This document shows, in pieces, positions 20,637 through 32,769 of a stretch of 64,000 bases of DNA. The stretch spans positions 16,203,001 to 16,267,000 of the forward strand of contig NC_083387.1 in NCBI RefSeq assembly GCF_031755915.1, in the 5' to 3' direction. The translations under genes and the position numbers were made by a program. Origin of the DNA: Ziziphus jujuba (lineage: Eukaryota; Streptophyta; Magnoliopsida; Rosales; Rhamnaceae). Each line of letters begins with the position of its first letter. The first letter of the stretch is position 1. A model generated the notes under the pieces. The model was not told the DNA's origin and searched no databases. It saw only the letters and a list, made by a program, of their open reading frames with translations.

Positions 20637-22214
20637 GTGACCCACCTTGAAAACTATTTTGGGCAATTAATTATATTTATGTGGTGTTAAATTGATATCT
20701 GGAAATTATGCTCATGTGGTGGAATTTAAATATAATAGGAAAAAATATTATTTTATATATATATATATTTACCCATTGATGCTAAATGGAATTTTGAGTC
20801 ATTAAGAAATTCCCGATTATTATTTTAATGTGATTTAATTGTATTTATTAGCATGAGCAAGGTATTTTCATTAATTAATTGTGTGTGGTTTTTATACTAT
20901 TTTTTGGGCATAATTGGTTTTAATATTTTAAGGAAATTATTTGTTTAAATTGGTGGTTTCAAATGTGATAATTATGCCCGTGGAATATTATTTGTTGAAC
21001 CTCATGTTACGAGAAAAATTATTTTTATACTGTTATCGATGGTTTCGTACCGGGTATGTTAAAGGAAAATATGTGGGATGGTAAATTTGAAAACTGATAT
21101 ATTTCCCACGATAATTTTTGGAAAATCAGTACGGTTATAATTAATTTAATAATTATTTTAGACGCACTCATACAGTATTGGTGTTCCGGTGTATATGTGG
21201 TTAGCGCACAAGTATTATGTCTCCCGTGAGTTGCCATTGGACCAAGGGCAGGCAAGTTTTATATATTGTGCATCAGCCGCCCCCCTCCTTGGCCGGGATG
21301 ACGATTTCAGCAACGGTACTGTCTGGACGCCGAAGTGCCGTATGCAAGTTTCTCTCTTTAACCCCCCACCGGACGCTGAGTATCGGAGAGCATCACTGGT
21401 ATATGGTGTGGTGTGTCAAGTACAAATTTTTCGGATAGGAATTTCAAACCCCAAAGTGTTCAAAATTATTTATCATATTTTATTACATTTTAATTATATT
21501 TGGGGTATTTATCTATTGTTTATTAAATTAATTGAGTCCTTGGTTTTCGGGAAGTACGAATATCGGATTTTGTGAAAATGTTTTAAAAAGGGAACATTTT
21601 CAACGGAGTGAATAGTGAGGGTTTTGAGAGAAATTATTACTTTCAATTTTTTATTATTTATTTATCTGTTTAATTGTCGGTATTAAATTAAATTCCGTTA
21701 TTTGTTATATTATTAATATTAAAAGTGTTCGGTAGATAGAGTCACTCACTGAGATGATTAGCATCTTACGTTTTTAAATTTCATTCCCCTAGGTCCAGGT
21801 TGGGAGACGTTGATCGTCCGGGGTGAGCCCAACGTCTCACTTCATTGCCGAAAGTCCAAGGAGCATTTCTTCCCTTTTTCTTCTCCATTTTGCATTGCTT
21901 CTTTATCTGACGTTGTATTAATTCCACATTTAATTGTATAATACTTTGTATACTGTATTGGACATGTAGTTATTATTTATGCACTGAGTTGCTGTTCTTC
22001 TTTGGAGTGCTGTAAATTTGTGAAATCAACTTGTAATTTTGTGGGAGGAATAAGGAGATGAATATAGAAGTGTATTTTCAGTGCAGGAAATTTGTGATAA
22101 GTCCAACCCTTAGGAGAGGTGCTGTCGGATTTTCCGTTGGAAGATTCGGTAGTATTTCCCTAGGATCAGGGCTTGTCTAGGGTTACGGGAAGGAATTTTG
22201 GATGGGTCCTGACA

Positions 22215-23370
22215 ATAAAGCTACTACAAATGTTATAACGACCTTATAGTAAAAACATCCTACATAACATCCTATATGGTATATTTCATATAAATAATAT
22301 CAAATCACTTAAATATATTTTGGTTGTTTTCAAATAAATTTTAATTAAGAAAATAAGAACGCATTTGCATAGGCCTACAGTAATTGTTATAAAAAGTTAA
22401 TTTGATATTTTAAATTTGATTGATAACTTATTTGTCAATATGAATTACATTACTAGCCAATATGTTTACTATAAAGAATATCTTCAATAATAAATGCAGA
22501 TTTTTTTCTATATAGCATCCAAATTATCATTTAAATTTAAATAACACAAATATATAATTAATTTTAAAATTGTTCCCCATTTATGGCTATTAATAATTAC
22601 AGTAAAACATTTCTATATATAGTCATACTATTGGATCCAAATTAAATTTACCCTATGAATATGTTGTAACTTAAAGGAAGATGCAGTTAAAAAATTTATT
22701 GTCTTAACGTATTCCATATAATCCTCAATTTATTAAGTATACCATTTTTTTTTTTTACTGTGAAAGAACTTTTAAATATTTTAATTTAGTATTTAACTTA
22801 AAAAAAAAAAAAGAGGTATCTATGTTGACAAGTTATTATATACCCACAAATTTTATGATGTTATAATTATTTCAAACAATAAATTAATGTTTAAAACAAC
22901 TTTACATAAATATTTTATGTTATATTAATGTAATGTAACATAGGTTTTTTTAATATACAGATAATTATTATTATGTGGAGGCAAAGTTTCTTGAGATAGG
23001 ACTATAATGTTTTATGACTAGATGGATATTATTTCATTATAAGGTATTATTATAAAGTGGTTTTATTGTACACATATTTTCTTAATTTTGTTTTACTTTT
23101 TTCGTTCTTTTTTTTTTGGGAAAGATTGCTTTTGAAGGAAAATTTTATTTTCAATAAACTTTCCAAAGTTTGACAGAATTTCCACAAGTAAAGAAATTTT
23201 TCACATCAATTTGATAGGATATTTAGATAAATCAATTTAAAATGCTTTTTTTAGTGGCGATTTAGTTTTCTAATGTAGAAAAAAAAATTGAATAATAAAC
23301 AAAACCATCAAAAATTCTTTAAAATGGTTATCGCATACTTAATATATCTAAATTCTATATCTTGCTATGC
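22215..23370. repeat. AT-rich dispersed repeat, copy 1 of 3
   Basis: Weak but ordered similarity to about 49600-50220 and 55140-55460. It includes a GAA-rich block (GAAGGAAAATTTTATTTTCA near 23135), a poly-T run, AGTGGCGATTTAG-like text and AATGTAGAAAAAAAAATTGA. It is absent from PR-1 block B at the equivalent position, so it is an insertion or was deleted there. There are no coding features; the class is unknown (possibly a non-autonomous DNA transposon). Confidence 0.35.
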
Positions 23371-23989
23371 AATGAATTGGTAGCTTCACTGGATGGATTT
23401 TAATGGAGAAAGCTGAATATATGTGTATATATAAACCATTATTTTTATTCTTGCAAAATTGTTACAATGCTTGATCATTAGATAGTTTGATAAACATTTA
23501 TAATTAATTAAGTTTGATGAAATTAACTTAAATAAAACGAATCTAAATAAGAATTATACTATTTAGAAATGGCCTTCATTTGAAATTAATTAATTCGTTG
23601 GCGGCCGTTTCAAACTTTATTGCTGTAATGTTATAATCTTTTTTTATTTAAAAAAAAAAGAAAATTTTCATTTACACTTCCTCAATTTTGTCTTAATTAT
23701 ATTTAGATTTATATTTTAAAGAAATTATCATTTAAACTCGATCTTTAGTATTTATTGTTATAGGCTACCACTATATTTTCAAGAATTATTTAATCATAAA
23801 ATTCTTCTTTTTTTTTTAACTTTAACTATAAAAAGTTAAGTGGAAAAAAATGACACATGAGTCTATGTTGATAAAATATAAAATATTAAAAAATTTAATA
23901 ATAATTTATCAAATATTTAAAATCTAAATATAATTATCATAAAACTAAAAATGTTTGAACGAAGTTTCACATAAAAGGAATGTTTAGAG

Positions 23990-24028
<39 letters not shown>

Positions 24029-24790
24029 TGGTGACATTCATAGAAAAACAGTCATGCTTGAAACAGTAAAGTCATGATGCTGGTAACATTCATAGAAAAA
24101 CAGTCATGCTTGTAACAGTAAAGTCATGTGAATACATTTTCGCCAAAAAAAAAAAAAAAAAAAAAGGTCATGTGAGTACATGATTTCACTGTCGTACTCC
24201 ATAAAAGCAAACGCTAGAAATCAAAGTTTAAATTAAAAATATTCATTTATTTAGCCAATATAATGAGCACCTTAACCAGTTGTGTCCAAAGGATATTAAA
24301 TGCTAAGGGTTGATGTTACTTGTCTGCCATTTTTTGGCACCGAAATTTCTCATTAATAATACAACTTCGTTTTCAAAACAATGGCGCGAAGTATTATTTA
24401 GCAAAAAAGAAAAAATAAATCAAAATGATGAGTGTGAATTTCTTGTGTATTATATAGCTTTTCTAAAACTAAATAAGGAAATGGCAAAGCAAAACAAAAC
24501 TACAATAGAGAAAAAGAAAAGCAAAGAAAAACAAAACAAAAAAAGATAGAGAGAGATGGAAATGCATGCGTTGAATGTAGACAAACTGCTCAGGTTGTGC
24601 AACTAAAATAACTTCCAAAATATAAAAGTTTCAGTGTTTTGCGGGGATGAATAACTTGACCAGAAAGTGATCTTTAATAAAAAGAACGGCATCAGCGGGC
24701 GAATTTTCGCGAAGCAAATTGAGCGAAAGACCAGGGATTGATCATTGAGATTGGTTACCGAAAGGTGGATTTTAAGGACTACGTTTTACT
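23371..24790. repeat. PR-1 block A, distal upstream part (paralogous to 47420-49200)
   Basis: Shared landmarks with block B, in order, are CTTCACTGGATG (23394 / 47426), GGCGGCCGTTTCAAACTT (23600 / 47640), a (GA)n tract (23993-24025 / about 47725-47760), and GCATGC..TTGAATGTAGACAAA followed by CTCAGGTTGTGCAACTAAAA (24565-24615 / 48250-48300). Next come GGCATCAGCGG (24689 / 48376) and GAGCGAAA..CCAGGGATTGATC (24720 / 49130). A short extra match at 25610-25740 / 59085-59210 suggests block B is much longer because of insertions. There is no gene in it. Confidence 0.75.
23993..24127. repeat. (GA)n microsatellite and 52-bp minisatellite
   Basis: (GA)n at 23993-24025 is followed by two copies of a 52-bp unit starting GATGCTGGTGACATTCATAG (24024 and 24076), containing GAAAAACAGTCATGCTTG and AACAGTAAAGTCATG. 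Block B has the GA tract and one degenerate copy. Confidence 0.9.
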
Positions 24791-26931
24791 CTTTACTTCT
24801 TTTATCTCTTTTCTTTTATTAAATTTAAATTTATTATTATAGATTATGGTCATTAATTATGATAACTGATCAATCCATGATACATTAATTACCATATTCT
24901 AAAATGGAAGAAAACCAAAAGAAATTACGATATTCTAATGTGATAAAATATTTCACAAAATTATTTTTCTTAATTTACTTGCTGAAAAGTATCCAATTAT
25001 TTTTCTAAATTTCTATGATCTCCTGAAATATATTTCAAAAGCTATATATATATATATATATGTATATATAGCTTTCTAAGGGTTCATTTAGTAGAGTTTT
25101 TGAAACTTCAATAAAGTGCTGCCAAAAAAAGAAAAAGAAAAAAGAAAAAGCATCTATTGACCAAAAATGGGAAGTTCTAATTTATAAACGAAAATAAATA
25201 TAAGCAATCAAGGTGCTTTTTTAGAAGCATCAAAATTATTATTTTTCTAAATATATATTGCAAGATGAAAATAGATAATAATACTCAATATATTAACTAA
25301 AATATAAAAATTCCTCAAAAAATTTAAAAATATTTTTTCTTATGTATAACTAAACTTTGATAACTTATTTGATGAAGTACTGTTTTAACAAAAATGTCAT
25401 AAACTATAAATACAATAAAATAAAAAATAAAAAAAAGTAAGTGTTAATTAGAAAACGCTGTGGCCAAGTGAAGTAGGATAAATTGGTAACTCAATTACAG
25501 ATATAATTGAGAGACCATGGATTTAAAATATCAAAATATTAAAAATTATTATAAATAATAATGTAAATTCAAGAAAAAAATAAATAAAATAACAACAATT
25601 GTTTTTCTTACGTGATCACGTGAAGTGAATTAATGAGTTCAGGCAGTAGGGTCGGGTGGTTGAACAGTCTTCTTCTTCTTTTTGTTAGCTCACCCAAATT
25701 AAGCCAGTATATTGAACAATTGGCCCCACACTTACTTTTTTCTTTGATTCGATGTTAATGAAATGAGTAAAGCTAATATTTACTATCACTAGTAATCTAT
25801 GCTAATATGATAATAATTAATTAGGATTCATTTAAATATTTTTTTGAATATTTAATACTAAAAACATATATGAGAAAATATATTTTAATAGTATAGATAG
25901 CCTATTAAATTGTCATATCAACAAATAAAATTTACTAATAACAGGTCACTCACTAAATGGCAACAAAAAATAATTCTTAATTGAAATTTGCTAGAATGAG
26001 GAAATAAAAAGTTGGAAATGTCATTAACATTCTCAGCAGGTGTCATCTAAAAACATATAGCAAGATATAAAATTAAAAATATCATTTATTTAGTTAGGCT
26101 TACATCAAAATGATATGATAGTTTTATTATTAAATTTCTTTTTATTAGTTCTTAAATCATACTTAGAGATATAATTTAAAATTCAAAAATGATCAAATAC
26201 GGATTTAATGACATACTAAACAGTATTTAAAAAAAAAAGATGAACACTGTTTGCATCCAGTAATTAAAAAATATATTTATAAATTACTGCATTTGATATG
26301 ATTTAAAGGTAGGAAAAGGAAATCCTAATATTAAAGACTTGATTTAAACCTAGCCGTTTAGTTATATATATGGTGAAAGTCTTGGTATAGATTCCATCTA
26401 ATTGGTTAGGTTGTTCACATCTTCAAAGTGAAAATTTCACTTAAACCTCTTTAATACAATAATTATATTTACATTTAAAGTTTTGAAAAATCATCACTAA
26501 TTTTCTTTTAGTTTTCTATATAGTTTTTACTAGTTAATTTTAACTACCAAAGGCCAAAATTGTATATTTTACAGTTAATTCTGTAGCTTTTAATTAGTAA
26601 AAACTAACAAATAGATCCATTTTAATAAATATAGAAAACTAAAAAAAAGGTTCATAAAGATTTTTTTAAAAATAGACCATCTAAATTTAATTTTGACAAA
26701 ATTGAAAAGGTCTAAATAAAATGTATCATGTCTACAAAAATATGTTTGACTATAAAAAAAAATATTGAATACACTTATTCAAATTACATGAGTCATGCAT
26801 GAAAAAACAAAAAAAAAAAAAAAAAAACCTATAATAACCAGTCCCATGAAATATTTAAAATTTTCAATTTGATTGTAGTTGAGTAGGTTTGACCAGTCAA
26901 ATTTATTGATTGTGTGTGGGTCTAAAAGTTG
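24791..26931. other. AT-rich intergenic spacer
   Basis: No gene is supported. It has a (TA)n tract at about 25043-25072 and poly-A at 26809-26826. A short stretch at 25610-25740 (CAGTAGGGTCGGGTGGTT) matches 59145-59165, continuing the PR-1 block similarity. An 80-bp perfect or near-perfect LTR edge follows at 26932. Confidence 0.6.
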
Positions 26932-27897
26932 TGATACGAGCCTTGGACGATCTGTGCCTAAATTCGTATTATATTAGCCCCGATCTAATTATGTTCAAGT
27001 TCTAATGGTCACCTTGACCCTTAACCAACCTGTGATTAGAAACATTGGTATAATAAAGACGCCACAATAGATGATAGATATCTTATTGATAAGTTAAAAC
27101 TAAAACACTCATTCACTAATGGTGTTTTCGGTCTTCAAAAGAATAAAGGGAAATTCAATCTCACAAAATAAATTCTCAATATTATTAATGGTATGTTCTT
27201 CCTCAAAAAAATGTCCTTATATAGGCTATAAGCAAACAAAATAAAACCCTAAGAACTAAAGCAAAAACTAGCCATACCTTGATGTTTCTTAATGTAGCCA
27301 AATTTTCTCTCTCATTTCCTAATCTAATTTTGATTAATTAATTCCTTTATTTTGAATTAGGAATTAATTAATTTACAATGAGGAGAATAAAATAATAACG
27401 TTCCTAAAATTATTTTTCCAGCAAATAAATAAATAAAAACCAAAAGTAAAAGTAATTTCCTAAAACAAAAAATAGAAATCAAATTAGGAAACTAAAATAC
27501 TATCTTTTTGACTAAGTTGATTTTGACCAATTTAAGCTCCAAATCAGCTTCTATATGCTTTGTAGGATTCCAAATAGGATTATCATGGAGTCCCACACGT
27601 TTCCCTTGCTTGGAGGAAAGAGAAAAAGCCAACTCAGTAAAATACAGTAAAGCCAGCAAGAAAAACAGTAAAATCGGCCAAATTTTCATACCATGCGCAC
27701 AACCCCTTTTTGGTTGATTTTGAAGCTGCCTTGACTTCAATCCATGACCTCTTATACATATTTATTGAATCTATGAAGCATTGGAACCATTTCATGCTGC
27801 CCAAATTCCATAAATGCACCAAAATCGCTACCCGGGTCTGTATCGGCTTCTACCACTTGTATGCTCAAAACAGGCCTTGTATCTTCGGGTACGGACA
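26932..27897 (-). mobile_element. Family 1 LTR (966 bp), 3' LTR of the fullest minus-strand element
   Basis: The plus strand begins TGATACGAGCC and ends GGGTACGGACA, followed by AGCCCCTTTAAG, the reverse complement of a polypurine tract (CTTAAAGGGGCT). On the minus strand the LTR therefore reads TGTCCGTACCCG...GGCTCGTATCA. The 5-bp flank AGTTG has no partner because the other LTR is lost. Confidence 0.9.
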
Positions 27898-27916
27898 AGC
27901 CCCTTTAAGAATGAAT

Positions 27917-28320
27917 TACCTCCTATATAAAGGCATCAAGTTTGTCCTTAAATCTCTTAGCTTGAGCCCTAGTGATCGGCCCGGTCTTCATCCCTATCGA
28001 GGCAGCACCCCAACGGGTTGTCGGTTGTGCGAGTTCTAGCGGATTCACATCATTCCCCTTCTCTTGAAAAGGATTTTTCCTTAAATCAAAGTCATCACCT
28101 GCAACAAAAGGAGATAAATCAGCAATAATAAATATAGCACTAACATTATACTCACCCGGCAAATCAAGTTTGAAAGTATTGTCATTTATCCGCTCCAAAA
28201 CTTGAAAAGGTTCGTCTCCACGTGGCATAAGCTTGGACTTCCATTGCTCGGGAAACCTCTCCTTTCTTAGGTGCAACGAAACCCAATCTCTAGGTTCAAA
28301 GACAACTTATTTTTGGCCTT
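27917..28320 (-). pseudogene. pol: pol C-terminal tail
   Basis: A 118-codon frame (28276-27923) reads HLRKERFPEQWKSKLMPRGDEPFQVLE, then FKLDLPGEYNVSAIFIIADLSPF, NPFQEKGND and GPITRAQAKRFKDKLDAFI. It closes with a TAG that, by comparison with 3444-3641, replaces a glutamine codon. It is the best preserved version of the tail in the window. Immediately upstream (28280-28320) the same domain is interrupted. Confidence 0.85.
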
Positions 28321-28329
28321 GATTAGCAT

Positions 28330-29100
28330 TCCTTGCATATTACTCGATCGTCCTCTCAATATTTACCTTAGTCTTTTCATGAATCTGCTTCACAAAATCA
28401 ACTTTTTGTTTTCTATCAAGATTAGCACGCTTACTTAAAGGTAAATGTGTTAAATCTAATGAAGTCAAAGGATTAAACCCATAAGCAAGTTCAAAAGGAG
28501 TAAATTTAGTCACTAAATGCAAAGACCTATTATAAGTAAATTTGACATGTGGCAAACATTCCTCCCAAGTTCTCAAATTTCTACTAATTCATGCTCTTCA
28601 CAATACAGACAAAGTCCTATTCACTACTTCAGTTTGTCCATCAGTTTGTGGATGACAAGTACTTGAAAATAAAAGCTTAGTACCTAACTTAGCCCACAAT
28701 ATTTTTCAAAAATAACTTAAGAACTTAGCATCTCTATCCGAAACAATAGTCCTAGGCATTCCATGCAATCTCACAATTTCTTTGAAAAATAAATTAGCAA
28801 CATTGATGCATTATCAATTTTATTACATGCAATAAAATGTGTCATCTTAGAAAATCTATCCACAACAACAATTATTAAATCCTTACCTGTCCTTGGGCAA
28901 ATCAAGAATAAAATCCATAGATAAATCTACATAAGGATAGGAAGGTATCGGCAATGGATGGTACAACCCGTGTGGTTTCAATGTGGACTTGGTCTTTCAG
29001 AATTTCAAGCATTTTTCACATATTTTCTCAACATCTTTCTTCATTTTAGGCTAATAAAAATGTTCTTACAGCAAGGATAAAGTTTTAAAAACATCAAAAT
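28330..29100 (-). pseudogene. pol: Integrase pseudogene
   Basis: Readable pieces include DRFSKMTHFIACNKI (near 28850), [11 protein letters not shown] (near 28635), and the C-terminal part in a clear frame at 28576-28340: TWEECLPHVKFTYNRSLHLVTKFTPFELAYGFNPLTSLDL. The core runs through several frames, with stops near 28800, 28880 and 28990. The FELAYGFNP motif is typical of plant gypsy integrases. Confidence 0.8.
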
Positions 29101-29106
29101 GACTCA

Positions 29107-29769
29107 TTAAACCACCCCATGACCTTCTCGAACTAGTAACTCCCTAATGCTACAATTAGGTACACAAAGTTTATTTTCCCTAAACAAATACCCCTTAAAT
29201 GTGTAAAATTTATTAAATCCATGTTTTAAATAGGTTCTAAATATTTCTTCAAAGTCACTATCATGCTCATAAAGTTCTTTCAATTGTTTAAATCCAAGCA
29301 ATCTAGCATCTAACGTAGAAAAGCGTATATACCTTCGAGATAATGCATCGGCAACCACATTTTCCTTACCTTTCTTGTAGCGGATCACATATGGAAAGGT
29401 CTCAATGAATTCAATCCACTTGGCATGCCTTTGGTTGAGTTTTCCTTGACCATTAATGTGCTTCAAAGATTCATGATCCATATGAATCACAAATTGCTTT
29501 GGCATGAGGTAGTGTTGCCACGTTTCCAAACCCCTAACTAAAGCATACATCTCCTTGTCATATGTTGGGTAGGTTAGTGTGGCTCCATTTAATTTCTCAC
29601 TAAGGTAGGCTATGAGCCTTCCTTCTTTCATTAAAATAACTCTAATACCGACACCCAAAGCGTCACATTCAATTTCAAAATTCTTCGAAAAAATTGACAA
29701 AACTAGTGAACGTGCATTATATAATTTTTCTTTCAACAAGTTAAAAGATTTTTCTTGTACTTCCCCCAA
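29107..29769 (-). pseudogene. pol: RNase H domain and integrase zinc-finger start
   Basis: An open frame of 220 codons. RNase H features are an ECDALGVGI strand with the first acidic residue, [45 protein letters not shown] and VADALSRR. Downstream come the integrase-side sequence [22 protein letters not shown] and a stop at 29107. The acidic catalytic positions look retained, so this domain alone is fairly well preserved. The RT connection just upstream is frameshifted. Confidence 0.85.
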
Positions 29770-29860
29770 TTTAAAGCCAACATTCTTCTCTACAACTTCA
29801 TTTAAAGGTGCTGCAATGGTGTTGAAGTCCTTGACAAATCATTGATAGAAACTAGCCAAA

Positions 29861-30560
29861 TCATGAAAGCTCCTCACTTGTGTGATTGATGCTGGTGTCG
29901 GCCAATCTTGGATGGCTTGAACTTTTAGATTGATCAACTTTTATACAAATTCCTAGGAAAACAAGCTCATCTTTGCAAAAATCACACTTTTTCATATTAG
30001 CAAATAATCTTTCCTTCCTAAGAGTATTTAAAACTTGCCTTAGGTGGTTCACATGTTCATCAAGATTTCGGCTATACACTAAAATATCATTAAGACACAC
30101 AATCACAAATTTACCAATAAATGGATGCATAACATGATTCATCAGCCTCATAAAAGTACTAAGTGCATTAGTCAAACTAAAGGCATGACTAACCATTCAT
30201 ACAACCCATATTTAGTCTTAAATGCGGTCTTCCATTCATCACCTTCTTTCATCCTAATTTGATTGTATCCACTCCTAAGATCAATTTTAGAAAACATGCA
30301 AGTACCATGCAATTTCTCAAGCATATCATCTAATCTAGGAATTGGATGTCTATATTTGATGGTGATATTATTTACAGCCCTACAATCAACACATATTCAC
30401 CAAGAACCATTTTTTTTAGGCACTAACAAAATAGGAATAGCATATGGACTCATACTCTCACGAATGTAACCTTTATCTAAAAGTTTACTTACCTGCTATT
30501 ATAGCTCATTCATCTCCTCGGGATTACTTCTATATGTAGGTCTATTTGGTATGGCAGCCC
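29861..30560 (-). pseudogene. pol: Reverse transcriptase pseudogene
   Basis: The 3' half (30196-29861) reads [23 protein letters not shown], then IVCLNDILVYSRNLDEHVNHLRQVL and [15 protein letters not shown]. The YxDD catalytic box has become CLND, losing the first catalytic aspartate. The 5' half is recognisable at 30500-30230 ([24 protein letters not shown], then [14 protein letters not shown]), with a stop near 30391. Other RT copies here keep the box (YFDD at about 8670, YVDD at about 11190). Confidence 0.82.
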
Positions 30561-31100
30561 CTGGGATAAAGTACATTTGATGTTTAATCCCTTTAATAGG
30601 TGGTAATCCATTTGGAATTTCATTCGGAAAGACATCTCCAAAATCTTGCAAATGGGAAAGAATTGAACTTGGCAATTCAAGTTCTTTAAAGTTAGCTTGA
30701 TCATTAAAATAATTATCTTTATAAATCATGACCAGCAATGGTTTCTTACCCAAAATAGCCTTATTAACATCTCTAAAACTCAAATAAAAATTTTTATTTT
30801 TCCTTTCTTTTCTTTCTTTTCCTTTCCCTCTCTTGGCCACCTCACAATCTCCATCTCTCTCGGGTCTCTCACCTTGTCTCTTGGCTTTCTCTATTTTTCT
30901 CACTCCACTTTCGACTTTCTCATGATTTTTCTAGTCAATTTGTGTTTTAGAATGCTTACCTTGGACAGCAAGCTCGGACTTACCTTATTGGATAGATGGT
31001 GAAGCCGTTGGTGCCATACTAGCTTCCTCTTTGAGTTTTTTGACCTCCCCTCTTTGTGTCTCTATATACTTCATTGGGAGTCAATGGCTCTAGCTTAACC
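30499..31100 (-). pseudogene. pol: Protease-RT linker, Lys/Glu-rich
   Basis: A frame at 30903-30499 carries a charged stretch (RKIEKAKRQGERPERDG, then GKGKERKERKNKNFYLSF), then LLVMIYKDNYFNDQ, then the RT entry NGLPPIKGIKHQMYFIPGAAIPNRPTYRSNPEEMNEL. It is colinear with 7800-8270. The upstream linker (31100-30910) is frameshifted. Confidence 0.75.
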
Positions 31101-31164
31101 ATCTTACTTTTAAATCTAAAAACAATACAATTTTCTTTACCATAATGAGTAGCATCTTTATCAA

Positions 31165-31450
31165 ATTGCTATGGTCTACCTAATAGAATATGTCTGGCAT
31201 GCATAGGCACAACATCACACAAAATAACATCTCCATATTTATCTATACTAAATTTTACTTTGGCTTGTTTATTCACTTTCAGCTCACCACTATCATTAAA
31301 CCATTGTACTCTATATGGTTCTGGATGTTTAATAACAACCACGATGTTACTAATTACATTTGTACAACTTCCACTATCAATTATCATACTACAAATCTTA
31401 CCTTGAATTTCACATCGGGTGTGGAAGACGTTTTCTCTTTGAACTTGATC
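31165..31450 (-). pseudogene. pol: Protease pseudogene
   Basis: A 72-codon frame begins MIIDSGSCTNVISNIVV, with the D-S-G catalytic motif of retroviral-type aspartic proteases, and runs to LGRP before a TAG at 31169. After it, QFDKDATHYGK-like sequence continues. The active site is intact, but the domain is cut off from gag and RT by stops. Confidence 0.8.
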
Positions 31451-31639
31451 CTCATCCTTGTATATATAGCAAGCACTCTCCTAGAAACCAAGTTTAATTT
31501 GGCATTGCATGCATGCAGGGTTTCAGCTTCATCCTCAAAGTCTTCCTCCTCTTGCTTGGTTTCATCTCCACTTTCCTCACTTTCCGATTCTTACTCACTA
31601 TTACCTTTTAATACCACAGTTCTTCTATTTGCGCATTGG

Positions 31640-32764
31640 CTAGCGATGTGTCCTCATCCCTGGCACTTAAAACAAATAATTTCTCTAGATCTTGAAGGTT
31701 TAGGATAAGATTTTACCTCATTCTTTGGTGCTTGGACAGATTCGACTTTTACATCCTTCCTTGGCCGATTGGATCTCTCTTCACCTAGCTTCAGTTTTTG
31801 TCTTGCTTCAAAGGTGGGATTGCTTCTCCAAGCACTTGGATTTGATCTTCCACTGTTGGAAACACCCCCAAACCATGAGCCTACACCACTTCTCTTGAAT
31901 TGATGCTCTAATTTAATAGCCACATGCAACATCTCCTCCAATTCCACATATTGTTGCAATTCTAGTTGGTTGGTTATCTCTCAATTCAAACCACCTAAAA
32001 ACCTTGCCATGGTTGCTTTCCTATCTTCATTTATGCTTAACCTCATCATAAGCATCTCCATCTCCTTGTAATAATCCTCCACGGACCTATTTCCTTAAGA
32101 TAAAGATTGAAGTCTTTGATGAAGCAACTATGATAGTGTGATGGTACAAATCGCTTCCTCATGGCTCCTTTCATTTGTCACCTACTCTCCTTCGAGTGTT
32201 TTGCTCATTAGTCTACCATTGGAATGCATAATGTCCAAACTCCGTTGCTGCCAATTTAACTTTCTTGGTCCTTGAATAGTTGTGACACTAAAAAATCATC
32301 TCTATTCACTCTTCCCATTCCAAGTAAGCCTCCAAGTCATTTTTCCCCATGAAAGGTGGTATGTTTACCTTTATGTTGCCAAGATCATCATCTGCCTCCT
32401 CTCTCCTATGCCTCCCATGGCCTAGCCACTCTTGGATAGCAAACGTTTCATCCATTTCTTCCTTGAAATCATCTTGAAAATTTCCCTCTTCAAACTCCTC
32501 TCTAGGTCTTCCACGGCCTCCTCGAACTCGACCTCCATGGAACTCGTGCCTTAAATGCAGCCCATCATGAGATGTTTCCATTTTTTCCATCCTTTGATTA
32601 ATGTGTTCAAATAGAGCATTTATCCACTGTAATTGTTCCAATACAGCCCTCATATCCATTTGCTCACCATTCCCCATAGCTCAGCAATCACCATGGAATT
32701 CTACAGATTCTTCGTCATTAATTCTTAGTAGTGAATCTCCTCTCCTCAACCTTGAATCAACCAT
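31640..32764 (-). pseudogene. gag: gag pseudogene with CCHC knuckle
   Basis: The start ATG is at 32764. The N-terminal part (32677-32306) reads MRAVLEQLQWINALFEHINQRMEKME and a Gly/Arg-rich stretch, ending YLEWEE. The capsid part is in broken frames (32300-31960). The C-terminal part (31959-31654) reads YVELEEMLHVAIKLEHQFK and ends ICFKCQG, a stop, then GHIASQC. The zinc knuckle is complete in spacing but has an opal stop in place of a codon between the second cysteine and the histidine. Confidence 0.82.
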
Positions 32765-32769
32765 GTTAG

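Larger units (their letters stand above)
19525..22214 (+). mobile_element. Solo LTR, gypsy family 2 (2690 bp), upstream of PR-1 A
   Basis: It begins TGTAACACCCTGTCCC and ends GGGTCCTGACA. The same ends and internal order appear in the copy at 55581-58469, and inverted at 34415-37758. Conserved landmarks are the TTGAC-rich head (19560-19680), a GC-rich Ser/Pro/Arg-coding island (20170-20640) closed by GTGAGTGACCCACCTTGAAA, TCACTCACTGAGATGATTAGCATC (21740), and GGGATCAGGGCTTGTCTAGGG-like text near 22160. Flanks CCAAA and ATAAA match at 3 of 5 bases, so any target-site duplication has decayed. No internal region is attached. A long LTR starting TGTAACACCCC suggests a Tekay/Del-like chromovirus, from memory only. 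Confidence 0.82.
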
